DNA of 64,000 nt from Aureobasidium sp. EXF-3400. Taxonomy: Eukaryota > Ascomycota > Dothideomycetes > Dothideales > Saccotheciaceae. The notes under the pieces were generated by a model that saw only the letters and a list, made by a program, of their open reading frames with translations, did no database searches and was not told where the DNA came from. Position 1 is the stretch's first letter. The number at the start of each line of letters is the position of its first letter. The stretch covers positions 186,001 through 250,000 of the forward strand of contig SWBL01000019.1 of the NCBI GenBank assembly GCA_024195585.1. Reading direction: 5' to 3'. Both the position numbers and the translations under genes were made by a program. Positions 32,218-43,705 of this stretch are shown piece by piece.

Positions 32218-33642
32218 TCAGAAGGATGCGCGATGCTCCTGCGGGACCATGTAGACGGGCGAGCTGAATGTTGGTTGCTCGGGCATTGACGATGAGACAC
32301 CCATGTTCAGGTGTTCCATGCCGTTTGCCATGCTGTATCCGCTTGATACAGAGCTGACGCTTGCGTAACTGTTGCGTCTGTGGTCGAGGTCTTCGTCCTC
32401 GTACTTGATACCAAGGCCGGTGGTGCTGATGCGACGATCCTTGCCTCTGCCTTTGATACCCTTGTTGCAGTTCTTGTAGAGGCCGGTAAAGTAGTCCCAC
32501 ATGGCCTTTTCCCATGAGTTAACATGGTCACCCTCATGGAGGTTTTCAAAGGTTTGTCGGAGTCTGCGGATGGTTTCTTGGTGGAACTTGTTCTGATGAC
32601 TCTTCAAATTGCCGAGTTGAGTGAACTGCTTATTGCACTCGTCGAGACGGCAGGTGAAAGGCTTCGCTGCTGTGTGGACAATCTTGTGTGCTCTTACATT
32701 ACCGCGTTGAGCAAATGTCTTGCCGCACAGCTCACAGCTATACGGACGCTCGCCAGTGTGACGACGCTCATGTGTCTTGAGATTTCCAAGTTGTGAGAAA
32801 CGCTGGCCACAGCTGGGCTCTTTGCAAACGAAGGGCTTGACGCCAGTGTGTGCTCGTGTGTGAATTTCGAGGTGTGTCTTCTGGTAGAAGGACTTGTTGC
32901 AGTCGGGCATTGAACATTGGTATCTCTTTCTCGGTTTGGCGGGACTTGAAGCTTCTACCTGTTGCTGTTCACGAGGCACTGACTGGTTTGTTTGCTCCGA
33001 GTCGTTGCCGACCTTCGATTGAATGGCCTTCATCAACGCGTCGATGTCGGTGGAAGAGGCTGTTGTAGGAATGTCGTCTGAGCCGGTTGAGCTGGAGGTG
33101 TCGGTTTGGATGGAAGAGTACGCAGGAGTGTTGAAAAAGACTTGGCTTGGAAGGATTGGAGATTGCTCGTCCTCAGACTTGATCAAAGGAGGGCAGCTCT
33201 CAATACTTGACTGGCTCTCACTTCTCATGTGAGACATGAGAGGGGGCTGCTGCATGGACATGTGGTCATAAGTCTGCCACTGGGGCATTGGCTCGAGAGG
33301 CATGACCGGCATGCCTCCGTTGAAAGTGTTAGCCATGTGGTAATTTGTGAATGAGTGGTCCATGGGCATGGTGCTGTGGTATGCCATGGCATTCGAGACC
33401 ATGCTGGGTTGTGAATATGCATTAATGTCCATCATTGCATCCATTTCTGGGCCAGTCTGGATTGGAATGAAATGAGAGGTAGACATGGTAGGTTGGCTTT
33501 GATGTTGCTGGGCCATTGGGTTCTTGAGGTTCATGTCGTAGGTTGGCATGTATGATACCATGCTGGGACTGTATTGTGGATTGCTAAGACGGCGACGACC
33601 CAGCAAACTGCCAGCAGTCGGTTGAGAAAGTACAGCTGCCAT
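32218..33642 (-). CDS. C2H2 zinc-finger transcription factor, Azf1/Ezf type
   Basis: Intronless, 474 residues, ATG at 33642. The N-terminal half is Met/Gln/Ser/Pro-rich and likely activating or disordered. Four C2H2 fingers lie at about 241-265, 271-295, 301-323 and 329-354, joined by TGVKPF, TGERPY and TAAKPF linkers. The fourth is followed by the conserved module [15 protein letters not shown] and [20 protein letters not shown], then [10 protein letters not shown]. Family knowledge: this finger set plus post-finger module is typical of ascomycete Azf1/Ezf-like factors; yeast Azf1 is glucose-responsive. Nuclear location follows from the basic KPRKRY before finger 1. It stands alone between two gene-poor tracts, which leaves room for long regulatory regions. 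Confidence 0.88.
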   Translation of the reverse strand: MAAVLSQPTAGSLLGRRRLSNPQYSPSMVSYMPTYDMNLKNPMAQQHQSQPTMSTSHFIPIQTGPEMDAMMDINAYSQPSMVSNAMAYHSTMPMDHSFTNYHMANTFNGGMPVMPLEPMPQWQTYDHMSMQQPPLMSHMRSESQSSIESCPPLIKSEDEQSPILPSQVFFNTPAYSSIQTDTSSSTGSDDIPTTASSTDIDALMKAIQSKVGNDSEQTNQSVPREQQQVEASSPAKPRKRYQCSMPDCNKSFYQKTHLEIHTRAHTGVKPFVCKEPSCGQRFSQLGNLKTHERRHTGERPYSCELCGKTFAQRGNVRAHKIVHTAAKPFTCRLDECNKQFTQLGNLKSHQNKFHQETIRRLRQTFENLHEGDHVNSWEKAMWDYFTGLYKNCNKGIKGRGKDRRISTTGLGIKYEDEDLDHRRNSYASVSSVSSGYSMANGMEHLNMGVSSSMPEQPTFSSPVYMVPQEHRASF

Positions 33643-36600
33643 AATGCAGTCGATGTGATTGTGGTGAGGATAGGAAAGTGCTGGAGGAGTGATGGGTATG
33701 CAGTGTGAATAGACTGCGAGGCTGAAAGAAGCTTTCTTCTGGATCAACTAGAAGAATGTGGATGGGGTGTGGATGTGAATGGTAGAAAAAAAGAAGAAAT
33801 AGGATGGTATAATAGTCAGAATGAATCAGACATGGGAGGCTTCTAACGTAATGGGTACAATTAATGACCGCGGCGGGAGCAAAGGTACAAGTAAAGACCT
33901 GGCTATCGGATCTGGCAGTTTATACAGAGCGCCAAAAACGTGGGATGGACAGGCGCATGACGAAGGTTGGTGGGTACCAGGAGAGCACCAAACACGGGCA
34001 ACACACACGACGAGCCGCACAGCTGGCTGGCGTCGATACAGAGGGATGGCTGCAGTTGAGTCGATCGAGATGTTAGCGGCAGAAGTTAGCAGAAGCCCGT
34101 ATCTGGCGGGGAACCATGGGTGGGGGAATGATGTCAGGGTGACCGATCTGCAAGCGCGACCAGCCCGTCTCCCGGCCCTACCGAAACAGACACGCAGGCG
34201 AGCGAGGGCAGGGGCAGAGCGACCAAAGACGGTAGGAGAGCTCCCTAGTCGACGATTCGGCCTGTATCAAACGCACCGATCCAACCTCATTTCCCGTTCG
34301 GACTTTTTGCAAATTGTTCCACAGGACTCTTCACTCACCTGCTTTCTCGATCGATGTGAAACGTCAATCGTCAATCACAGACCGCGACGCTTGAATGGTG
34401 GTCGGCTGCATGAAATCGAACCATGCCACGCGACAAGTCACAACTTCTTCCCGTGTCGCGAGATGGCATCAGTGGCTTGCCCAAATCGCTTGATCTTGAA
34501 TCCTGCAATAATTCCTTCAAGTCAGAAATTCGTTGTCCGCACGACTCTCAAGATCTATTCATCCATAGTCCACTAGGGAACAACCTCACCCTCCCACTCG
34601 ACACGGCTTTCCGCCCCTGCGGGCGCACTATTAACTTTGATCCAGAAAGTCCTTACCAAATCAGCTTGCTTTAGCTCTTCGATTGTTTTACCAAGAGATC
34701 TGATTATCTCTGGCTGCACGGGAGGCTTGCTCTTCGACCCAAAACTCAGTGGTCGACGTCTACAAGCGGGTGCAACCTTGCTTTACCGCATAACAGAAGT
34801 CATGTAACAATTAGCGACACGATTCACGCTTGGCATGCTGTTGAGTAGAGCTGATATCTGAAGTCAAACCCGTCTGGTACCAGCAAGTAGTCATGCCAGC
34901 CGCTTGTCCTCCACAGCATACATCTGGATCGCGAATTCGCGATGTTGAGGCATCTTGAACAGAAAGCATGAACACCAACCTCGAACGACCCTTTCTTACT
35001 TGCTGTGCGAAGTCGTGTGCTCCTTCATTGCCAGATCCCCCATCACTTGTACGAGCAGGCTACCTCATACACGTACCAGAAATTCGAGGATAGATGACGC
35101 TCGAGTCGTTCCAGCTGCAAGCCATCTAGATAAAGCCTCGCTTATCCAGGACACATGTACATACAACGTGCAGACTGCGTCGAGCTCCTTCAGCAATGTT
35201 AGGGTTTAGGAAGCCTTTTCATCGACTGATCGGGTGCAGTCTGATCAATTAGGATCAGTGAAACTCGATCCGACCTTTTAACTTGTCATACGTCACTCGT
35301 ACGGCATCGTTACGAGTTGCGTGCCAGGTTTAGGACATCCGTGTTCGGTAATTGCAACTACGTGTTAAGCATACAACACGTTGCGAGTGGAGCTGTCAAT
35401 TCCACCTCATCCTCCGAATTAGATGTCGGAGTTGCGTTTCGTGTCCCTTGTATCTTGGCTCAAGGTTGTAACGTCAAGGCTGAAAAAGACTTCGAGACAC
35501 ACCGATATCAAATGATGTGCATAAATACTGATAAACGCATCTTCAGGCAATTCATCACAACGTTTATGTGACGCAAAAGCTGAATCAATATATCTGACGT
35601 GCGTCTTGACCCATGTGCACTACGGAAGACTTTGCGTCAGTTGAGTGGATGGGTCCTCTCAAGATCCACACGAAGCGTCCTTGGCTGTAGAACGACATTC
35701 GTCCGTATGGCCGTTACTGCAGCACAGCCGCCTACACGTAGGTACCTTGTCAACTTCCGAAGCTACCATCTCGCTGCCCCTCAAACGATAGCCCGGCTGA
35801 GGCTCTGCAACGAAGACGCTACGTTGCCCTCATTGGGCTTAATATGAAGCAGCTCCATCGGCATCGATGATATTGAAGATCTCAACCTTGACGATTGTGA
35901 GAAGAGAACCGAACGACATCCGGTCCTCCTTACACCAAAATGATCGCATCCGCCTAAAAACTAATGCTCAACAAGGATGCCATCTTGCCATCGACACCGA
36001 TTAGACTACGACTCTTCTCCACGTACTTGGTGCATATGTACATCACGACTTGGGACATGGACGCAGCAGGCAGAAGATCGTAACGCTCTACAAGCATCAA
36101 ACTTGTTTGCTGGTCACGTCCAACAAACCTACCCGACACAACCCTACGTAAGTTGTCATTTTTCCATCGACTTCCACTGACCAGGCAGAAGTGTGTCCGT
36201 GTTTTCCAGACAACGCTTGGTTGCCACAGTCGCAAAGGTCAGCATTGTGTCGTGGCGAGTAAAGTCGGTCAGTGTGAGACTTCTCCTTGTCGTGCCGAAA
36301 TGCAAGAAGACCGGCAAGCATCACACATGTGACTTATCAGAAGAGATCCAGCGCAACAATGCAGACAAAGCGGCTCAGATATGCTTCTGAAAGTGCTTCG
36401 AAGAGCAGTTGAAGCTCAATACGGGCGTAGGTAAAGCGTCTGTCAGATCAGAAGGACAGTCCTCTCGAGCTTTATATGCTATTGACGTTACACGTCCACA
36501 GCTGCCTTCTACAGAGATGTTGTGCTACATGTCCAAATTCGAGGCATTTCCGGAAAGCAGAAATCCAATACCAAGATTTCGCCTTGCAAGTATCTTTACT

Positions 36601-38592
36601 TCAAGATTAACGCCAAGAGAGTAGGTTCACTTGTACCCCACCATACACAAAAGATGGTCACCAGAATCCTGCGGCACGTGGACTTGATTCCGGAAACAAG
36701 ACGCTGAAGAGTGTACGAAGACTCCTGCTCAATCATCCTTACCATTCTGTTGGTCAGCTTCGGAGACACATGCGCCCGGAGTCAAAGACCGATAATTACC
36801 GCTGTAAGCTTTAGCGAGTTGTGAGCTGAACAGGGGCAAATCGTTTTGCATCCTTTGGTGGAGGCGGTCAGCTCCGGCTTACTTCTCAACAGACCGCAGG
36901 CTTCTCTTGGCTGCGTCGTCTCGGTAGTCTGGTGGTTGCCGCTGACTACGTACATATGCCATCAATCAAGGATTACTTATCCTTCGGGTGCAGCGCATGA
37001 GGCATGCAGTCGCTCAGTGGACATGGCTTTTCTCGGCCGAGAGTCAGAATTCGACCACGTAACAAGTCAAACATGATTTCCGAGTGTGAAGTCTTTGATT
37101 GTAAGGAGACCAACCAGAACGTGACTGCAACAGACAACAGGGTTTCCCATCTTGATACTACGGGCACCAGCTTAGTTGTAAGTCGTAGGGTGGAGAGTAC
37201 AGATGGGCCAGCGCTCACCTCCCCGATGAATGACTTCTCTTGCTTGTTGACAGTTTATCAAGCAGAATGGATCGTTCTCCTGTCGATGCTTGAGTAATGC
37301 TGATTTGTATCCTCGTAACTCAGAAAGAATTATGAGAGCGGTCGAAGGTGATGGAAACACAGACTGCCATCATGCTCACCGATTCAGTGTTATGTCGCAT
37401 TGATCTTGTGGTGCCAATACCTCGCCGCGGACAAACAACACTTTAACTTACTTCGAAAACTATTGACTGGTTGGGAAGCTCACTACATGTGCAGAATGAT
37501 ATACTCATCAACGAGTATCGGCTCTTCACCAATTTATGTTTCGACCCCTAGGATTTGTGTCTCTCGAGAGCCAATTGTTCCTCTTGACGTCTGGTCTTGT
37601 TTCGCTTCCCGCTCAGTCTCTCTTTCAACATTTCTAGAATCGCGCCTTCCTATTCTTGATCTTGATCTTGATCTTGATCTTGATCTTGATCACATTTAAT
37701 CCAGATTTACACATTCGCTCTCTCTCTCCTTTCGATCCTGTTAACGAATCTCGCTCTTTCCTCCTTTTGGTTATGTTTTCAACCCTCTTTCTCTTCTCTT
37801 TGCCTGCCTAATTCGCAGAATGATCAGTTCCATCAAACATTCTCAATTCTCAATTGCAAACCACGGGATATTGGCACTATTGCGGATTCCCTCTCGTCTT
37901 TATCTGTCTCGGGAGACTCTTCGTCGATACCTACGTAAGGGTGATTGAGTATACCTGTGTGCCATCGAGGATGGCTCGTGCATGGACGAGAGCTTAACTA
38001 CATTCTCTATCCTATAAACCAACTTCTCATAGCTCATTGTTGCACACTCACCATTCATGTATTGTTTGTGTGCAACTGGTATCGTCAAGAACGCCAGAGC
38101 CAATCAACACCATTCGTACAGGCTCTGCAGATATGGTACTGATCCCTTGTCAAACAAAAAAAATGTACATGCAGTGTCATCGAGCTGTACGGAATGGTCG
38201 AATCATGTATGGCTCGAAGCGGCCTTGGAATTTATGATGGCCGAGATTACAGAATCTGATATTGTAGCCGCAAATTTGTGTTTAACGACTCAAATCATAT
38301 ACACAACAAACAAATGGGATCAAAGAGGGTTGTAATCGAATGTTATAGAACAAAGATGGACAGAACGTCGAGATATCGTCATTTGACTCCTCGAAACCAT
38401 TGCCGTGAGTGTAACCCTGTCACTCAGTACCACAGGTCAAATGTTGACGATGACAGTGCCATGCCGAGATTGCTATATAGAGAATTGCCACATGGTATAT
38501 AGACTATCAATGAAGATAGCGTGCGATAAAGGCCATGGTTGTCATACTGACATGGTCCGTCGGTATAGAGGTCTCTTCGTTACCCGTATCAT
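33643..38592. other. Gene-poor tract of about 5 kb upstream of the zinc-finger gene
   Basis: The part next to 33643 is the promoter and leader of the zinc-finger gene. The 251-codon frame at 33821-34576 (+) reads Arg/Thr/Ser-rich without domain or leader and is rejected. A pyrimidine-rich stretch at about 37560-37800 includes the (CTTGAT)6 microsatellite and looks like a promoter or leader, but no plausible rightward reading frame follows. Nothing else is supported. Confidence 0.45.
37655..37691. repeat. Hexanucleotide microsatellite (CTTGAT)6
   Basis: Six perfect tandem CTTGAT units run from 37655 to 37690, inside a C/T-rich stretch. Such perfect short arrays are prone to length change between strains. 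No gene contains it under the present annotation. Confidence 0.95.
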
Positions 38593-39445
38593 CTACTGCT
38601 TGTCATTCTGCGAGTAGATGAAGTTTGCAGCTGCAGAGCATCAGTCAGCAAGCCATACATCCAAGTCCAGAACAGAGTCTCCATGCAAATGTAAGAGAAG
38701 CCATCACTCCTGAACCCCGATGGTAGAACCATGTCGCAAGACCCTAAAGCAAGGGAAAGAAGAACTCACCAACCACCTTCAACCCATTCACACCCGCAAA
38801 CTCCCTAACACCCGCTCTTTCCCCTTCATATCCCCACCTCTTCCTCTCATCGGGAGCTACCAAATCCAATGCCTCAGTAGTTCCATTCTTCGGCACCAGG
38901 ACCACAGCCACATAGCGATGCTTTCCTGTCTTCTCTGGGGGCGCAGGAGGCTTGTACTCCACCAACTGCTGTACGTCGCCATCTCTGTAGGTAACCAGCC
39001 AATGGCAAACTTGGCTCCACTTAGGGTCGTCGCGGGAAGGGGCATCGGGGTCTGTAAGGGCAAACACGTATTCAATGCCATGAGGTAGGTACGCAGAAGG
39101 AATTAGTGTGGCGTATACATCAGGGGGATGGGTCAGCTCAGATGGAGGGATGGTGTTGCCGAGTGAGGTTTTCGCGGAAGAAGACCAGTTTGCGGTGAAA
39201 GAGAGGAGAGGTGAGAATGTGTCCAAGACATCGGGAATGACTTCTGCATCGCGAAGGCTGTGTCTTGTTAGTAAAACACAGTGTTTGCACTGGGTGGATA
39301 TTGACGTTTACGCTGAAAGAATGGCATTGGGGTCTTTTTCTGCTGGTGAAGAGGTGAGAATTTCTTGGGATGGAAGGACGAAGCTGACTACACGCTCTGC
39401 CAACACTGAGAGCATGAAATATCGAACCAGCATGTTGAATAACAT
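38593..39445 (-). CDS. Phosphatidylethanolamine-binding protein (PEBP) family
   Basis: Three exons, 39445-39312, 39257-38770 and 38630-38593, give 219 residues. Introns at 39258-39311 and 38631-38769 have good sites (GTAAAC with CTAAC branch...ACAG; GTGAGT...TGCAG). The PEBP core is visible: YVFALTDPDAPSRDDPKWSQ (ligand-binding DPDAP region), CHWLVTYRDG, then YKPPAPPEKTGKHRYVAVVL. The tiny last exon supplies the expected NFIYSQNDKQ end. Without the last splice the frame would stop early with an untypical tail. Family knowledge: small-ligand-binding proteins; fungal relatives include carboxypeptidase Y inhibitor Tfs1. The first 25 residues are hydrophobic (LVRYFMLSVLAERVVSFVLP) and could be a signal or anchor, unlike cytosolic Tfs1. 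A second ATG at 39433 is possible. Confidence 0.88.
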
Positions 39446-39860
39446 GTTGTACTCGATAGCTGGAGGTTGTGGATGGGTTTGAAATGCTCGAGGAAGGTTC
39501 TACTTATCAGGTCAGTCGACCTGGTGAGCGATGTCATGATCACCGTGCATACAGCTTTCCCCGCACTTGAAGGAGCTCGAGTTATATTGGTCTTTGATAA
39601 GTGACCATGGTTCAATTGGACACGATTCCAGAAGAAATTGACATACACAGCTGGTCATGGGAAGAAGAAGAGGTGAAGAAAGACTCCAGAGTCAACTGGT
39701 GCTTGTGCTTGTGCTCATGTCATGCTATTGTACATATTATACTTTTGTGTAATCGTGATATGTCCTCCGATGGGAACCCTGCAGCAAACCAGGCTGCGAC
39801 GCTCATGCAAATGCCGTGTATGCAGTAAGAAACAGAGTCGTAATCATTAACGCTCATGCT
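39446..39860. other. Gap between same-strand genes
   Basis: Promoter side of the PEBP gene and 3' flank of the SMP/LEA-like gene. No gene seen. Confidence 0.5.
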
Positions 39861-40531
39861 TTAGGAGCGGGTGTTCTCGGTGGCGATGGACTGAGCCTGA
39901 GAGGCAACACCGCCCTTCTCGGTGTGGCCGTGAGCGCGCTGCTCGCGGCTGTGGAGGAGGTTGGCATCGTCCTGAGTGATCTGCGAAGGGTCCTTGGAGC
40001 CAACTTGGTTGACGGCCTGCTCGAGGTTACGCTCCTTGGTAAGGTGGGACTGTTCGGCAGGGTTCAGAGGGCCAGTCTTGGGTGCAGTGCCCTTCTCGTT
40101 GGCAGCGGCGAGACGCTGAGCATCGGCGGAAACACTGTCCTTGGGAGGCTGGGCCTGACCGGAGGCGCGGGCTTCACGAGACTTGAGGTAGTTGGCGTCT
40201 TCGGCGGTAATGGAGCTGGGGTCCTGCTGCATCTTGCTGAGGACATCCTGAGCAGCGTTCTCAAAGTTCTGTGCATGCTTGTCAGAGATCATCATGTGTG
40301 CGAAGCGATGCCTGGACATACCTGGACCTTGCCGACCTCACTTTGCATCTGAGCAGACTGGGAGCCCTTGACGGGACCGTTCTCGTCCTTGGCGACGGCC
40401 GAAATGTCGTGCGAAGAAGGAACCTGAGCAGCCATTGTAGTTCTTGCGTGGAATTGACGAGAGAAAAGAGATGAAGGTCTTGAAGTGGTGTTGACGAAAC
40501 GGAAAGAGTTCTTGATGGGTTGGAAAGACAT
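39861..40531 (-). CDS. SMP/LEA-like stress protein with probable mitochondrial presequence
   Basis: Two exons, 40531-40322 and 40268-39861; the 53-nt intron (GTATGT...GCACAG) is phase 0. Starting at the ATG at 40531 gives 205 residues. The first 32 residues lack acidic residues, carry spaced arginines and end SLFSRQFHARTT, a shape typical of fungal mitochondrial presequences. A second ATG at 40435 (MAAQVPSSHDISAVAKD) would give a 173-residue cytosolic form. The body is hydrophilic, with repeated seed-maturation-protein units: DPSSITAEDANYLKSREARA and DPSQITQDDANLLHSREQRA, each followed by alanine/glutamine-rich stretches. Family knowledge: SMP/LEA proteins accumulate under drying, heat or in spores and protect proteins and membranes. 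Inference: dual targeting through alternative starts. Confidence 0.82.
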
Positions 40532-41532
40532 GATGGAGAGAAGCAGCAAACGGCTTTTTATGTCTTGTTTGAGTGAATTTTCTGATGTGGCAGGTACGAT
40601 TTATGTGACTTCCTTTCTTACAAGTTTCACCTACAAATGAGTTGATGGGGGCCAATATATGGGTATCTGATTTAACATGACGTGTTCGAGAGGACAGCAA
40701 GTGCAGGATGAACGTTTTCCCCAGAAATTTAGGAGTGGTGACGCTGAAGAGCCTCTTGATGATCGAGCCAAGGGTTCGTTGATCGCGATCTCACCTATTT
40801 CTTTGCGACCCTCACCCTACTTTTCAATATTTTTTTCACTTCACATCATCATCGACATGCCCAAAGCGTGAAACAAGTAGGTAAGTAGCGTATGAAGAGA
40901 ATGTGGTTTTCGATTTCGATATGTTTGCGAACTGCATATACAACAGCTAAGAAGATACTGTGGTCTCTTTCGATGCTGGTTTTTTCTTGCGCCCAAGCTC
41001 CTTCAAGTTCCATCAGAATAAAATAACACAAATACTGCTGTAAGAAAAATGCTGTGATCAAGACAAAGGAAACTGCTTCTTTCCACTCCCTTCTTTTTTG
41101 TCAACAATTTTCGGTGTTTTTATCTCAAACCGTACCTGAATAAAACACGAACGCCAGCAATGATGCACTGCGCTCAACAAGGAAATAACAGAAATCAAAA
41201 GAGTGCAAAGGAGACAAGGAAAATTAATCGCTGCGGCCCAGAAGCCTGGATTAGCCCTCGAGAAAAGGTCGGCATCCAGAGTAGTAGACACGCTCAGGAC
41301 GAAATCGTGGCAGCGTATTCTCGACTGCGATACCGCGAGGCGCTGTTTCGGTTGTCGAAGCCTTGAGCTTCATGAACCGTTGCCGAAGGTACTCGATGTC
41401 GAATTTTGGCTGCTTTGATTGCCTTTGCTGCTGCTCTAAGGAGTCCGAAGACCTTTGACGACGCTCTGCAACGAATCATGTCAGTCGGGATCACTTGTGC
41501 CTTATTGGAAAGTACATACCTCGCTTGAGTTG
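40532..41532. other. Gap between same-strand genes
   Basis: Promoter of the SMP/LEA-like gene and 3' flank of the CxC gene. Pyrimidine-rich near 40790-40860. I looked for further exons and found none that join. Confidence 0.45.
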
Positions 41533-41822
41533 CTAGTTTTGACGTCCACAGGTGCATCTCTTTCCAGCAATGACATACTTTCCACAGGCGCACTGACGAG
41601 TCTGAACCTTGTTTAGTCTGTCAGATCTTTGGAAGGGGAGTGGATGGTGCTGACAGCGCATTCTCTTACTGGTGCAGGTCTCGAACGGACTCCCGGAGTC
41701 GAAGGCAGTCCAAGCTCGTTTTGACCATCTTGCCATTCATTCTGCTCATCGGCAGCAATGACAAGATCGTCGTGCTGCTTGAGCTGAGCACGCTGCTGGA
41801 TATGGGCGGTGTTGCTAGGCAT
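41533..41822 (-). CDS. 75-residue protein with C-terminal CxC/CxC motif, unknown
   Basis: Two exons, 41822-41670 and 41607-41533, with a 62-nt intron starting GTAAGAG and ending AACAAG, phase 0. The first 50 residues are polar and Gln/Asn/Asp-rich (MPSNTAHIQQRAQLKQHDD). The end reads QTRQCACGKYVIAGKRCTCGR. The two CxC pairs spaced 10 residues apart look like a miniature zinc-ribbon knuckle pair. No signal peptide. I do not recognise the family. The unspliced frame would end in an unrelated polar tail and lose the cysteines, whereas splicing yields a compact metal-site pattern, which supports the model. The branch point sits close to the acceptor, so the exact acceptor is slightly uncertain. 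Confidence 0.6.
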
Positions 41823-43705
41823 GGTTGCTGAGGGCGAAGAAGATTTTCTTGAGGGAAGACGAAGTGTCTAGCAAGAGACGATAGATAAATGGAAGGTAGG
41901 CTGATTGTGTGACAAAGTGCTCAAACGCTGGTGATGCTGATGGATGAGGAGTATGTTGAAGCAGAGGACAAACACCCTTCTTATATACCTTCAACTGCAT
42001 ACCTCGAATGACCTGACTTGACCTTTTGTGATAGACTTTTTTCGTAGACTCGACTGATAAAGCACCTCGCATAGCGTAACCCTGCATCCGTTTCGCACTG
42101 CAAAGAACCTGACAATCTGAGCAGTCTCGAAAACTAATGAAAAGCAGTGGAGCAACCCCCCGGCTTCTTGCTCAAGTGCAATATTGGTGTTATCGGATTC
42201 GCGGTACAGAAAAGAGACGACGAGTAACAAAATTGTTTAGATTGAGGAAAGGAAAGGGGGAAAAAGGGCCATGTGTGTACGCAGGCGCTTGAGCAAGACC
42301 AAGACAAATTCTCTGCCCCTCCGCGGCTATCCACCTGCGCAACCCTCGAACGTGCGACGATGGGAGTTATGCCCACACGGAACAGCCATCGAGTGTAGCC
42401 CACGCTAGCCACATACATTGGCTGGGCCCTGCACCTTGATATTCTAAGACAAGCAGCAAGGAAGCAGCAGCAGCAGCAAAAGTCATTCCACCGGTTCCTG
42501 TGTCTGCGGACTGATTCTTCCGAGGAACCTTCGAGTACCGTGCCCTTTCTCAAATCCTGGTTTTGCAAAGTCATCTAGGAACGGATTGCATCGAGTTACC
42601 GACACAGCGGTACGCCAGACATGGCGCCCGCCCCGTTCCTTCCGTCACCTACCACCCTCGGAGCTATATCATGTTCCCCAAAGTATCCTGAGCAGAGATG
42701 CAGGACTTGAAAGTAGGGCAAGGAAGTGACCAGGTTTAGTGGCTTTGAAATGTCAAACGCCGAGTTGCAGTATTCGCAGGGAAATGATATTGGAAGGAAA
42801 CAATACCAATGCGCTGCATGTTCCCAAGGCTTTGGTTCCTCATGATCGATAACCCGGCTTTTGACAATATGTCAAGATCTCGAGTCATGATTCAAGTAAC
42901 GACATAGCTCCTTGCTGTTCAAAGATGCCTACGTGTAATGGCATGGCTTCACCGACTTTCAATGTGTAAGACACAAGAAACTGATCTATCAACTATCAAC
43001 ACCTCGTCCATGTTTTTCAATCCACTTGTTCAAAATTCTCGAATGGAAAGGTACGCAATCTAGCACAGACAACTCGATCGTTCAGAGGCAACTCCCAATT
43101 TCAATGTCATCCTGATGTATGCTAAGGAAGCGTCTGTGGAAGCCTGCATCGAACATTTTCTTACCTGTGACATGTGAGCAGCTGAATGCACACGTTGGTG
43201 TAAAAGATGGTCGTACGCCGGCAGTTTGTTCCGTTATTTGTTCGTCATATGTGCGTGCCTCATTCCGATTGTACTCCCCTCGTCCCCGGTCTATCGGTAC
43301 CGTAGGCTCGGTAATCTAGATTGGGAGATGCACCCGTCGAGATTAGATCTTTGCGAACTGTCATGGCGTTCGCACATAACACCTGCATTATAACCATGCC
43401 TTACATGCGCTCAGAGGTACGAGAATAGCGGTGTCAAACTTTTGTTGCAGTTAGCGGGTTGTATGTTTGTGACAAAACTCGTGCAGTATTTCAGACGATG
43501 CGACGATGCAGCGGTATCCATGAGCGGTCAATATCTTCTGTACGCTCGACGCAAAAACCCTGCGGGCGATAGCAGTTCACATTAATTAAATAATAAACCG
43601 GCACGGGTGGTCTTTCATGGCGTGTCGGAATGCTACAGTCAGACTGTGATTATGCCCGACTCACGTCTCAACCAAGAGTCAGAATTTGTGATTCCGCAGG
43701 ACACT
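41823..43705. other. Gap of about 1.9 kb, no gene seen
   Basis: It lies upstream of the CxC gene and downstream of the PLC gene. A short CAG triplet run lies at 42463-42478. Frames up to 146 codons (42134-42574, -) have no motif or start context. No RNA gene recognised. Confidence 0.45.

Noticed and set aside
33821..34576. 251-codon plus-strand frame upstream of the zinc-finger gene
   Set aside because: No domain, biased Arg/Thr/Ser composition, and it lies where the divergent promoter should be.
36290..36720. Lys/Cys-rich stretch (KCKKTGKHHTC) that briefly resembled a small zinc or translation-factor motif
   Set aside because: Frames break within 30 codons and no flanking exon restores a domain.
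42463..42478. CAG triplet run
   Set aside because: Very short, non-coding and common in fungal genomes.
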